Origin: Bacteroidetes bacterium UKL13-3 | GTDB taxonomy: Bacteria; Bacteroidota; Bacteroidia; UKL13-3 | Direction of reading: 5' to 3' | Length of the DNA: 64,000 bases | Assembly (NCBI GenBank): GCA_001602415.1 | Contig: CP012155.1 | Span: forward strand, 1,364,001 to 1,428,000 | In this document: piece by piece, positions 16,351 to 24,554 of the stretch | How the letters are laid out: every line of letters begins with the position of its first letter | How positions within the stretch are numbered: position 1 is the first letter of the stretch | The notes under the pieces: model-generated | Told to the model about the DNA's origin: nothing | What the model saw: only the letters and a program-made list of their open reading frames with translations | Databases searched by the model: none | Program-made: the position numbers and the translations under genes

Positions 16351-16521
16351 TATGTTATTTTTTTTAATCATCCTACTCGTATGGCTTTTCGGTGTCGCCC
16401 CGTTTTATTTAGTGGTCGCTGGTCTCCACATTTTAAAGTCGATTGGTCGTCAGTTGTTAGCTGTCGTTTTGTATTTGTGGCGGTTCTCTTGTCATTTGTC
16501 CGTTTGGTTTGTGTTAAACTT

Positions 16522-16598
16522 GCCCATAACTAGCTTATAGGAGCAATATTTGCATCCTTTAACTACCGTATTAGGAGTTAAAGGATGCAAAAGTGCTC
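16522..16598 (-). repeat. attC/attI-like site A next to the recombinase
   Basis: A strong inverted repeat 27 bases after the recombinase stop: arms 16541-16564 and 16576-16598 (24 and 23 bases, one mismatch plus one bulge) around an 11-base loop, followed on the minus strand by a 10-base spacer and GTTATGGGC (16530-16522). There is no T-run, so it does not look like a terminator. Only the GTT-side box is clear; no good AAC partner is seen on the recombinase side, as would be expected of an attI rather than an attC. The GTTATGGGC box is the 5' boundary of the four-gene unit. Confidence 0.55.
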
Positions 16599-16624
16599 TT
16601 TGTTTGCTCAAATGTATGTGGGGT

Positions 16625-17523
16625 TTAATAGTTATCCAAATCATCAAATGGACTTTTAATATTTTTAATACTTTTGGTAGACACATGCGTATATATTTCA
16701 GTCGTTTTTGAGTGGCTATGACCCAACAATTCTTGAATATACCTCAAATCAGTTCCGGCTTCCAATAAGTGTGTAGCATAGCTGTGGCGTAGTGTATGCA
16801 TCGAGGCCGATTTTTTTATATCGGTGCGTTTTAAGGCTTCGTTTATTACGTATTGTATGCTACGTTCGCCCATGGGTTGGCCGGGTGTTAATCCTTCAAA
16901 CAAATAAACTTGTGGGTTTACTTCGGCCAAATACATGCCTAACCTATCGGCCAATAATTTTGATAAAACTACATACCGATCTTTTTTGCCTTTACCTTGT
17001 CTAATGTGTATGCATTTGCGGTTTACATCTACATCACTTATTTTTATTAGCCTAAGCTCGTTCATGCGTAAACCTGCTGCATAAGCAAACGCTAACAAGT
17101 AACGATGTTTAAATGATGGTGGTGCTTTAAACAATTGTTTGCACTCTTGCTTTGATAATACTACTGGTAAGGTTTGGTTTTTTTTGATACTGGGTAGTTT
17201 AATGGCTGCATCTTCCATACCCAATATTCTGAACCAAAAACGTAATGCAAAAACTGCATGCTTAAAGTAGCTGATGGATTTTCCTTCTACCTCGGTGCTT
17301 CTGTAAAAATAAGCGTTTAACTCATCAATACTTATGTGATGAGGCAACCTATTAAAGTGCAAGGCTACGTAAGCCAACGAGCGACCATAGTTGGTTAACA
17401 ATCCTTTGCTTAATTGTTTTACCATTACCTGCTCTAAAAAATAATCGTAAGCTTGGCTAAAGCCTATTACCGATAACTTTGCTTGATGTACAATTGTTGA
17501 TGTTGTGTTTTTTTTAATGTCAT
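16625..17523 (-). pseudogene. Tyrosine recombinase, 5' end frameshifted at an A8 run
   Basis: The uninterrupted frame from an internal Met (17425) gives 266 residues with all catalytic residues: R120 in GLRMNELR, Lys in QGKGKKDR, H210/R213 in HTLRHSYATH, H236 in LLGH, Y245 in TEIYTHV. It ends with IKSPFDDLDNY, resembling the SPLD ending of XerD/IntI. The true N-terminus appears to lie at ATG 17523 (MTLKK): that frame stops after 18 codons, but a -1 shift on the eight-A run (17508-17515) joins it to ...STIVHQAKLSVIGFSQAYDYFLEQV and then the long frame. From the catalytic Lys to HTLR is about 60 residues, too short to hold the extra segment of IntI. It may be a pseudogene, a slippage-dependent gene, or a sequencing error. 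Confidence 0.75.
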
Positions 17524-17572
17524 AACTTTATTGTTTTGATTTTATTTCTTACAAAGTTTATCCTATTTTGCA

Positions 17573-18361
17573 ATGAAATGCTACCGCAGGTTTAGTTCAA
17601 CAGTTGGAATACCGCATGGTGCAAATGACTATCTCTATAGAAAAGATCAATCAATAAAAGGGATGATCGTTTTTGTGTTGAAATATCTTTTAATAATGAC
17701 CGTTTACTTAGGAGTTTGGTTTCTTGTTCCAACAATAGCATTAATTGCATTTTTCGTTGTTTCATTCCATCACTTTGGTCAATCAAATTTCAACAACCGA
17801 AACATAGGATATTATCCAGCCGTATTTTGGGGTGTTTGGGTGCTAGTTTGCCCTGTGCTATTGCACATAAAAGAAGCAAGTTCTATTTTACTCGAGATGA
17901 TGCAACTTTCATCAAAAAATGAACTGTATTCATATATAATATACTGGCTGTATAATTCAAAGTATTGGATACTCGGAAGTGTTGTACTCATCTACATTTT
18001 TTGCTTATACAAATTTGAAAAAGCAAACTTAAGGTATTATTTTTTTCAACTTTTATTGGTAACAGCCTGGCATGTATACACCCCATTGTTAACAGGATTT
18101 CTTGTTGTTTTTTGCTTGTGGCACGCAATACAATCTATAAAAGACCAGGCCAATTTTTATACTAAAGTTAAGGGACATAGTATTGAAAAATTTTGGCTAT
18201 TTATGGTTCCATTTGGTTTAATAGCATTAATTGCTTTTAGCTTGTTTCTTTATTTTTTCGGATTAACTACCGGACAGCTTTTAATGGTCTTATCCCTCAT
18301 TACTTTGCCTCATGTTTTTGTGATGAACGATTTGTATCACCAGCATGACGTTACTGCATAA
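17573..18361 (+). CDS. blh: Brp/Blh-family beta-carotene 15,15'-dioxygenase, probably N-terminally truncated
   Basis: Membrane enzyme that cleaves beta-carotene to retinal, supplying rhodopsins. The four conserved histidine regions are present: GIPHGANDY near residue 12, FHHFGQSN near 66, LWHAIQSIK, and TLPHVFVM near the end. About seven membrane segments are visible. Family members normally carry one or two membrane segments before GIPHG; here only MKCYRRFSSTV precedes it and the sequence upstream belongs to the recombinase, so the N-terminus looks cut off at the island edge. A TGA in frame lies shortly upstream. No rhodopsin or carotenoid gene is nearby. Converges with tsaE. Confidence 0.72.
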   Translation: MKCYRRFSSTVGIPHGANDYLYRKDQSIKGMIVFVLKYLLIMTVYLGVWFLVPTIALIAFFVVSFHHFGQSNFNNRNIGYYPAVFWGVWVLVCPVLLHIKEASSILLEMMQLSSKNELYSYIIYWLYNSKYWILGSVVLIYIFCLYKFEKANLRYYFFQLLLVTAWHVYTPLLTGFLVVFCLWHAIQSIKDQANFYTKVKGHSIEKFWLFMVPFGLIALIAFSLFLYFFGLTTGQLLMVLSLITLPHVFVMNDLYHQHDVTA

Positions 18362-18387
18362 TTGTTAGCTTGATTCAATTTAACCTT

Positions 18388-18828
18388 TTACACTATGCTC
18401 TCCACATGCAAATCCCTTGTGTTTTCAGATGTTTTGTTGATGGTAATATTGAATACAGATTCTCCCAATAGCAGTTCTGAAATATTTGAAGGCCATTCAA
18501 TCAAACAGATATTGTTGCTGTAAAAATAATCTTCGTAGCCAATATCATACACTTCATCGATGGATTTTATGCGGTAAAAATCGAAATGATAAATAGTTTT
18601 TCTGGATGCGGTTTGGTATTCATTTACAAGTGAAAACGTTGGACTTGTAATCTCTTGAGTAATGCCTAATGCTTTGCAAATGCCTTGAATGAGTGTGGTT
18701 TTGCCAGCTCCCATTTCTCCATAAAAGCACCATAAAAAACGACCATTTGATTCTTTTATAATCCAACGGGCAGCATCATCCAAGTTATCAAGGGTGATGT
18801 TAGATAGTGTTTTAGTTTGCATAATCAA
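18388..18828 (-). CDS. tsaE: tRNA threonylcarbamoyladenosine biosynthesis ATPase TsaE
   Basis: P-loop ATPase that works with TsaB/TsaD in making t6A37 of ANN-decoding tRNAs. Walker A GEMGAGKTT lies near residue 37; SPTFSLVNEY and YHFDFYRIKS are the family switch motifs; ICLIEWPSNI is the Walker B-like ending. At 146 residues (or 144 from the second Met) it is the usual size. It is followed 92 bases upstream on the same strand by a MacB-like permease gene, but the gap makes an operon uncertain. Confidence 0.95.
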   Translation of the reverse strand: MIMQTKTLSNITLDNLDDAARWIIKESNGRFLWCFYGEMGAGKTTLIQGICKALGITQEITSPTFSLVNEYQTASRKTIYHFDFYRIKSIDEVYDIGYEDYFYSNNICLIEWPSNISELLLGESVFNITINKTSENTRDLHVESIV

Positions 18829-18920
18829 TTAAACTTTTTTTGCTTGTATTTATTGCAACAATCAATGTTCGTGTATTACTGCATGTATTCTTCGTTTTCA
18901 ATCAATATTTAATAACGATA

Positions 18921-20183
18921 TTATTTTGAACGAATGGCAACAACCGGATCAAGTTTGGAGGCAGAGTATGCAGGAATAAATCCGGATACCAACCCAATGA
19001 TTACTGATACCAATATACCAGTAAAAATATTTGTTGCACTAAGGGCAATATTAAAATCGAGTCCGTAAGTTGCAGCAAGTGATAGTAGCCATACCAAAGC
19101 GATACCGATAGTTCCCCCAACCAAACACAGTATGATGGCCTCTACTAAAAATTCAATGAGTATAAAATAGTTTTTAGCACCTAATGATTTTTGAATACCA
19201 ATTTGATTGGTTCTTTCTTTTACCGAAACAAACATAATATTGGCAATTCCGAAACCGCCAACCAACATGGCAAATCCACCTATTATCCATCCGGCAAAAG
19301 TAATTACACCGAATACTTGCTTTAGAGGCTCAGCTATGAGGGTGGTTTTATTCAAGGCGAAATTTTCTTCTTCGCCCGGATGCAATTTTCGTTGAGAGCG
19401 CATGATACCTCTTAGTTCCTCTTCAAGCATATCAAGTGGAACAGTGCTTTTTGCTTTTACTTGTATTTGTGCGTTTACCCTATCAGAGTTAATGCGAACA
19501 TAATTGGCCACATTTTGAGCAGGCAGCATCATGGTATTGTCCATGCTGTTACCTAACATGCTTTCGCCTTCTTTTTCTATCACACCAATTACTTTATATT
19601 TTCTTCCTTTTAATAAAATGTATTTATCAATGCCACTGCTTGTGGGGAATAGTGTTTGAGCGATTGAATGTCCCAAAACAGCCACAGGCAATCCGTTTTG
19701 TGATTCGTTTTCGGTGAAATAACGGCCTTCTATCAAATTAAAACTTTTGATCTTATCATACGAGTGTGATACACCGAGTACATTAATTCCAGCGGCAGAG
19801 TTGCTCTCGTGTTTTACTGTAATATTTCCAAGTGTAACCACTAAAGCACTTGCATCCGACAAAGCAGATTTTTCGTTGAGAGTTTTGAGTTCGCTTAGTT
19901 TCGGATTTGGCCTATTCATGTATTTCCACCATTTGTAATCAGAACCAAATGTCCACGGCCACTTCTCTATAAAAACCACATCTTTTCCTAATGATTCAAC
20001 GCTGTTTTGAACATTGCGCTCCAACGAATCAACCATTGCCAGCACCATAATGATGCAAAAAATACCAATGGTAATTCCGAGAGTTGATAAGAAAGTACGA
20101 AGCTTATTGTTGCGCAGGGCCTCAACTGCAAAGGATGCACTCTCTGTTACTTGATTAAAGATGACAAGCGTATTGTTTCTCAC
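18921..20183 (-). CDS. MacB/FtsX-type ABC transporter permease
   Basis: Inner-membrane permease of 420 residues in the MacB architecture: one membrane segment (LSTLGITIGIFCIIMVLAMVDSL, about 32-54), a large periplasmic MacB_PCD domain, then three membrane segments in the FtsX domain (IIGGFAMLVGGFGIANIMFVSV; IEFLVEAIILCLVGGTIGIAL; IFTGILVSVIIGLVSGFIPA). KERTNQIGIQKSLGAKN is the classic coupling motif. The ATPase partner is not adjacent. The substrate is unknown; such permeases often drive lipoprotein, peptide or toxin extrusion. Confidence 0.9.
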   Translation of the reverse strand: MRNNTLVIFNQVTESASFAVEALRNNKLRTFLSTLGITIGIFCIIMVLAMVDSLERNVQNSVESLGKDVVFIEKWPWTFGSDYKWWKYMNRPNPKLSELKTLNEKSALSDASALVVTLGNITVKHESNSAAGINVLGVSHSYDKIKSFNLIEGRYFTENESQNGLPVAVLGHSIAQTLFPTSSGIDKYILLKGRKYKVIGVIEKEGESMLGNSMDNTMMLPAQNVANYVRINSDRVNAQIQVKAKSTVPLDMLEEELRGIMRSQRKLHPGEEENFALNKTTLIAEPLKQVFGVITFAGWIIGGFAMLVGGFGIANIMFVSVKERTNQIGIQKSLGAKNYFILIEFLVEAIILCLVGGTIGIALVWLLSLAATYGLDFNIALSATNIFTGILVSVIIGLVSGFIPAYSASKLDPVVAIRSK

Positions 20184-20226
20184 GTTTCGAATATAAGAGG
20201 AAAAAGTATTACTGCGTAATTCAGTA

Positions 20227-22671
20227 TTATCTTAGCAAAGTAACATTGCCTTTTCTTGTGCCTGTTTCGCCACTAAACGCTTCAAACTTTATGGTGTAAA
20301 CATATACATCTGAAGTTGCGGGTTTGTTTAAAAATGTTCCATCCCAACCTTCACCTAGTTTTTGGGTTTGGAAAAGTAATTCGCCCCAACGGTTAAATAC
20401 TTTAAATTCAATATCGCGAACATTTCGAGTAACAGGTATGAAGAAGTCATTTATACCATCATTATCTTGTGGAGTAAATGCATTGGGAACGAATATGTTT
20501 GGCGGACAGTTATTGGTAACTTCCAATCTTGCTATATTTGCACAGTTATTAGAGTCGGTTCCCGTAAAAGTGAACACCCCATATTCCATTACTCTAAATG
20601 AAGTATCTGTGCTACCATCTTGCCACAAATAGTTTTTAAATAAACCTTTCGGTGTGATAAGTGTGTCGGGATTACAAATGCGCAGTAATTTGAGCATTGA
20701 AATGGCTGGTTTGTTTTTAACTGTTAATGCTATGGTATCAGATGCGTTGCAGGAATTTTCGTCTTTTATACTAACAAAATAAATGCCTGCTATTGTTGCA
20801 TTGAAAATACGACTATTCGATCCATCTTGCCAGTTGTAATTATTGTAAACACCAGGGTCGAGCCTTAGGTAACTGTCTTCACAAATAAAACTATCATTTC
20901 CCAATGTTACAGTTGGCGAAGTAAACGTATCTAACTTTATTGTATCAATAGCAGAACAGTCATCATTATTCAAAATAGAAACATAAAAAATGCCTGGAGC
21001 TTTTAATTCTTTGTTGAGTTCGGTTGATGCATCATTCCATATTGCACTTTTTGCTATGTTGGTAAGGTTGATTGAGAGTGCTGCTTCTTTACAGATTTTG
21101 GTATCCGCTCCTAAATTTAACGTAGGTATTATTTTTTGCCTAAGTTCTATGGAATCTCTAACTGTGCATTTACCTTTTATAAGTTCCATCCTGTATATTC
21201 CGGCTTGTGTTGCTATAAAACTCGATTGAGTTGAACCATCTTGCCACAAATATGAATCTCCAATTATGTTTGAACTAAGCGTTACCGGCTGTTGAAAACA
21301 ATAGGCCGTATTTGGGCCAAGATCAAGATTGGGTTTTGGTTCAAATACCAAATCAACCGAATCTCGTGCCATACAAACTCCACTTTTAACCAATACGCTG
21401 TATTTTCCTGAGGTAGTTGCCGTATGTGAAGGCTCTATGGAACCATCCTGCCATAAATACGTTACGTTAGGAGAATAGGCATTCAGTTGTTTTTCCATTC
21501 CTTCACACAAGGTATCATTAGCTCCAAGGTCGAGGTATGGCAGGGTATCAACTGAAACGGTTAAACTATCATAAAAAGTGCAACCATTTTTGCTGATAGA
21601 AACATGATATTTCCCCTGTTGTGTTACAGTTATTTTTTGAGAGAATGCGCCTGTGCTCCAATTGTAAAATGCTCCAGTATTTTGGGCGTTAAGTTCTAGC
21701 GAAAATGGAGCATTGTTACAAAACGAGGTATCTGAACCTAAATCAACAACCGGTATTAATGGATATTCAATTTTTATGGTATCGTACCGGGTACAAAATG
21801 GGGTATTCACTTTTACAAAATAGGTTCCCGCTTGATTAACCGTAATAGTGGGTGTGGTTGCCCCTGTATTCCACAAATAAGCCCTTGCACCCGGACCTGC
21901 AGCCGATAATGTTACCGATGGAAAACTTGTAACACACTCATAAATATCGGGAGCTAATAACGTGTCGGGTAAATCGCAGGCTCTGGTTAAAGAAACATCA
22001 TCAATGTAATAGTAGCTAACTCCATTATAATTCGACCCTCCCGAACCGCCACTCACCGCTATTCTTGTATTGGTGGCTGCAGGCTCAAATACCCCAATGG
22101 TAATGTAACGCTCACCTCCCGTGGCAATGTAAACACCTGTAATTTTTGTCCATCCTACTTTATCAATTATATAAGCTGGCGAAATAATTTGAGGGATTAC
22201 ATTTAAGTAGGTGTCATTATTTGATGTCGGTTTGATTGCCGATATATGTGCCCCTATCTTATTTGATGCAAAATTACTATTGTCTGCTAAACTAACCCAC
22301 ATTTCAAAGGTGTAAATACCACCGGCAATGAGTAACGAATCAAGCGTAACTTGCATGTATTCGCGATATTCAAGAAATGGAGGTACGAAATTTAGACTGG
22401 CATACAATCCTGTGTAGGCATTCCCTGTTCGAGGCATTTGTGAGCCTGCAAAATTATTGGGAACATCAACGTTGCTGGCATTTGTTGCACAAGTGTTAAA
22501 ATAATCTGATGTTCCTAGTGTAGGAGCATCCCAATTAAAACATTTTCTGCCATCATTTCGTGAGGTTGGACAAAGAGGGTACAACTCAAAACTACCATTT
22601 GGTACAAAATTTTGCCCAAGCACATCTATTATGCTCAGTAGGGCAGAAATTATGATTAGTAACAACCTCAT
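20227..22671 (-). CDS. Large surface protein with gliding-motility-type C-terminal domain
   Basis: An 814-residue exported protein. A signal peptide ends near IDVLGQNFVPNGSFE. Residues about 25-230 form a carbohydrate-binding-like jelly roll (FVPNGSFELYPLCP, WVSLADNSNFASNKIGAHIS, YYIDDVSL). Then come some six to seven Ig-like repeats of about 75 residues, each with a 'LG..T.(I/Y)C' opening and a WQDGS or WNTGA turn. The last 85 residues are a gliding/T9SS type B (CHU_C) sorting domain (PPNIFVPNAFTPQDNDGINDFF, FNRWGELLFQT, YVYTIKFEAFSGE). It is probably secreted by the type IX system and acts at the cell surface; ligand unknown. Confidence 0.9.
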   Translation of the reverse strand: MRLLLIIISALLSIIDVLGQNFVPNGSFELYPLCPTSRNDGRKCFNWDAPTLGTSDYFNTCATNASNVDVPNNFAGSQMPRTGNAYTGLYASLNFVPPFLEYREYMQVTLDSLLIAGGIYTFEMWVSLADNSNFASNKIGAHISAIKPTSNNDTYLNVIPQIISPAYIIDKVGWTKITGVYIATGGERYITIGVFEPAATNTRIAVSGGSGGSNYNGVSYYYIDDVSLTRACDLPDTLLAPDIYECVTSFPSVTLSAAGPGARAYLWNTGATTPTITVNQAGTYFVKVNTPFCTRYDTIKIEYPLIPVVDLGSDTSFCNNAPFSLELNAQNTGAFYNWSTGAFSQKITVTQQGKYHVSISKNGCTFYDSLTVSVDTLPYLDLGANDTLCEGMEKQLNAYSPNVTYLWQDGSIEPSHTATTSGKYSVLVKSGVCMARDSVDLVFEPKPNLDLGPNTAYCFQQPVTLSSNIIGDSYLWQDGSTQSSFIATQAGIYRMELIKGKCTVRDSIELRQKIIPTLNLGADTKICKEAALSINLTNIAKSAIWNDASTELNKELKAPGIFYVSILNNDDCSAIDTIKLDTFTSPTVTLGNDSFICEDSYLRLDPGVYNNYNWQDGSNSRIFNATIAGIYFVSIKDENSCNASDTIALTVKNKPAISMLKLLRICNPDTLITPKGLFKNYLWQDGSTDTSFRVMEYGVFTFTGTDSNNCANIARLEVTNNCPPNIFVPNAFTPQDNDGINDFFIPVTRNVRDIEFKVFNRWGELLFQTQKLGEGWDGTFLNKPATSDVYVYTIKFEAFSGETGTRKGNVTLLR

Positions 22672-22753
22672 TGTTCAATCCGAAGATGCATCATTATTTT
22701 CTGACTAACAATACAATATTAACGATTGGTAGGAATGTTGTGATAAATTGACA

Positions 22754-23434
22754 CTAAACTTGCCAATCAATGGTTGCAACTCCCATTTTGCGTAGGTATG
22801 CATTGGTAGTTGAGAAATGTTTACATCCCAAAAAACCATTGTATGCAGAAAAAGGCGAGGGGTGCGCTGCTCTTAAAACCAAGTGTTTATTACCATCAAT
22901 CAGTGGCACTTTACTTTGAGCAAATTTTCCCCATAAAATAAAGACTAAATGTTCTTTGCTATCCGATAATTTTTTAATGACGGTATCTGTAAATTGTTCC
23001 CAACCTTTACCTTGATGTGACCCTGCTTTGTCTTTTTTAACAGTTAAGGTAGCATTTAAGAGGAGTACTCCTTGTTTTGCCCAAGCACTCAAATCTCCAT
23101 GTTGAGGAACAATAAATTCGGGTATATCATCTTGAAGTTCTTTGTAAATATTTTTAAGTGAAGGTGGAATGGCTATTCCTTTGTTTACGCTAAAACATAA
23201 TCCATGCGCCTTACCTGCTCCGTGATAGGGATCTTGCCCCAATATCACCACTTTTACATTTTCGAAAGGCGTGTGGTTGAATGCCGAAAAAATTTGAGGT
23301 TCCGGAGGAAAAATAACAATGCCTTTTGCCTTTTCTTGTTTTAAAAACAATCGTAGCGATTCAAAATATGGAAAATCAAATTCTTGCTGGAGTATCGATT
23401 TCCAGCTATCTGCAATGTTTACCTCAATACCCAT
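22754..23434 (-). CDS. ung: Uracil-DNA glycosylase
   Basis: Removes uracil from DNA in base-excision repair. The start at 23434 (MGIEVNIADSW) is chosen over an in-frame ATG at 23473 because the extra residues are not family-like. Motifs: GQDPYHGAGKAHGLCFSV (catalytic Asp and Tyr in the water-activating loop), LLLNATLTV, and the DNA-intercalation loop HPSPFSAYNGFLG. The 226 residues are a normal length for UDG family 1. No neighbour suggests an operon. Confidence 0.96.
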   Translation of the reverse strand: MGIEVNIADSWKSILQQEFDFPYFESLRLFLKQEKAKGIVIFPPEPQIFSAFNHTPFENVKVVILGQDPYHGAGKAHGLCFSVNKGIAIPPSLKNIYKELQDDIPEFIVPQHGDLSAWAKQGVLLLNATLTVKKDKAGSHQGKGWEQFTDTVIKKLSDSKEHLVFILWGKFAQSKVPLIDGNKHLVLRAAHPSPFSAYNGFLGCKHFSTTNAYLRKMGVATIDWQV

Positions 23435-23608
23435 GTGATCTGTTATTATCCATATCAATACGATTCGCAACATACAAATTTGGTTGTATTTATGGGAACA
23501 TCCTTTGCAGCTATTTCAGGTTCAGCATTTTTTTTATTTTTTTATGAGATAAAATGAATGTTCAATCAGAATTTATGTGCATTTTTGATTGTATACAATG
23601 CAATATTT

Positions 23609-24451
23609 ATGAAACTACATACCATAGAAACAGGACATTTTAAATTGGATGGTGGTGCCATGTTTGGCGTAGTGCCCAAAACCATCTGGAATAAACTTAA
23701 TCCCTCTGATGATAATAATATGATAAGCCTTGCTATGCGGTGTTTGTTGATTGAGGACGGAAACCGACTCATACTTATTGATAACGGAATGGGAAATAAG
23801 CAGGATGATAAATTTTTTGGATACTATTTTTTGCATGGAAATGCTACACTAGAGAAATCGTTGAATGCTGTCGGATTTGCATTGAGCGATGTAACCGATA
23901 TGGTGTTAACGCATTTGCATTTTGACCATTGCGGTGGGAGTATTAAATGGAATAATGATCGTACTCAATATCAAACTTCATTTCCAAATGCAACTTATTG
24001 GATCGGTGAAGAGCATTGGAATGAAGCACTTGCCCCCAATCCAAGAGAAAAGGCATCATTTCTTAAAGAAAATACTATACCCATTCAGGAAAGTGGTCAA
24101 TTGAAGTTGGTAAAAAGGGGAGATTCGATATACGAGAACATGGAATTGCGTTTTTCAAACGGACATACCCAAAGCATGATGCATCCAGTAATTCATTATA
24201 AAGGACACAAGGTATTTTACCTTGCCGATATGATACCAACTCAGGCGCATATTCCTACACCTTATGTTATGGGTTATGATGTAAGACCCCTTGATACGAT
24301 GGAAGAAAAAACAGCCACACTAACAGAGGCAGCTGCCGATGAGAAAATGATTTTGTTCTTTGAACACGATCCGTTAAATGAAGCATGCACGGTTATGCAA
24401 ACAGAAAAAGGAGTAAGAATAAAAGAGCAGGTATTATTGTGTGATTTGTAA
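23609..24451 (+). CDS. MBL-fold metallo-hydrolase
   Basis: Metallo-beta-lactamase-fold hydrolase of 280 residues, start at MKLHTIETG. Zinc motif THLHFDHCGG near residue 108, a second His in NGHTQSMMHP, Asp in YLADMIP, and a final His in FFEHDPL, so the full di-metal site is present. The architecture is like quorum-quenching lactonases and other MBL hydrolases (YtnP/AttM-type), which recognise many substrates; I cannot assign one. It is divergent from ung across 174 bases. Confidence 0.88.
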   Translation: MKLHTIETGHFKLDGGAMFGVVPKTIWNKLNPSDDNNMISLAMRCLLIEDGNRLILIDNGMGNKQDDKFFGYYFLHGNATLEKSLNAVGFALSDVTDMVLTHLHFDHCGGSIKWNNDRTQYQTSFPNATYWIGEEHWNEALAPNPREKASFLKENTIPIQESGQLKLVKRGDSIYENMELRFSNGHTQSMMHPVIHYKGHKVFYLADMIPTQAHIPTPYVMGYDVRPLDTMEEKTATLTEAAADEKMILFFEHDPLNEACTVMQTEKGVRIKEQVLLCDL

Positions 24452-24554
24452 TGCTAATGATACCGCAATAAATTATCATCATTGAATGTAAATCCTTTTC
24501 TGAAATAATGTTTGCGAGGAAGTTATCAGCCTCACAGGGTCTTTTATTAATTTA

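Noticed and set aside
16541-16598. Rho-independent terminator after the recombinase
   Set aside because: The stem is long but no T-run follows on the minus strand; its GTT box and position fit a recombination site better.
16625-17425. Canonical integron integrase IntI
   Set aside because: The region between the catalytic Lys and His-x-x-Arg is about 60 residues, too short for the IntI-specific segment.
11990-17523. IS91 element with its own accessory tyrosine recombinase as one unit
   Set aside because: The recombinase and the transposase fragment point in opposite directions and are 4.3 kb apart, separated by two gene units with their own palindromes.
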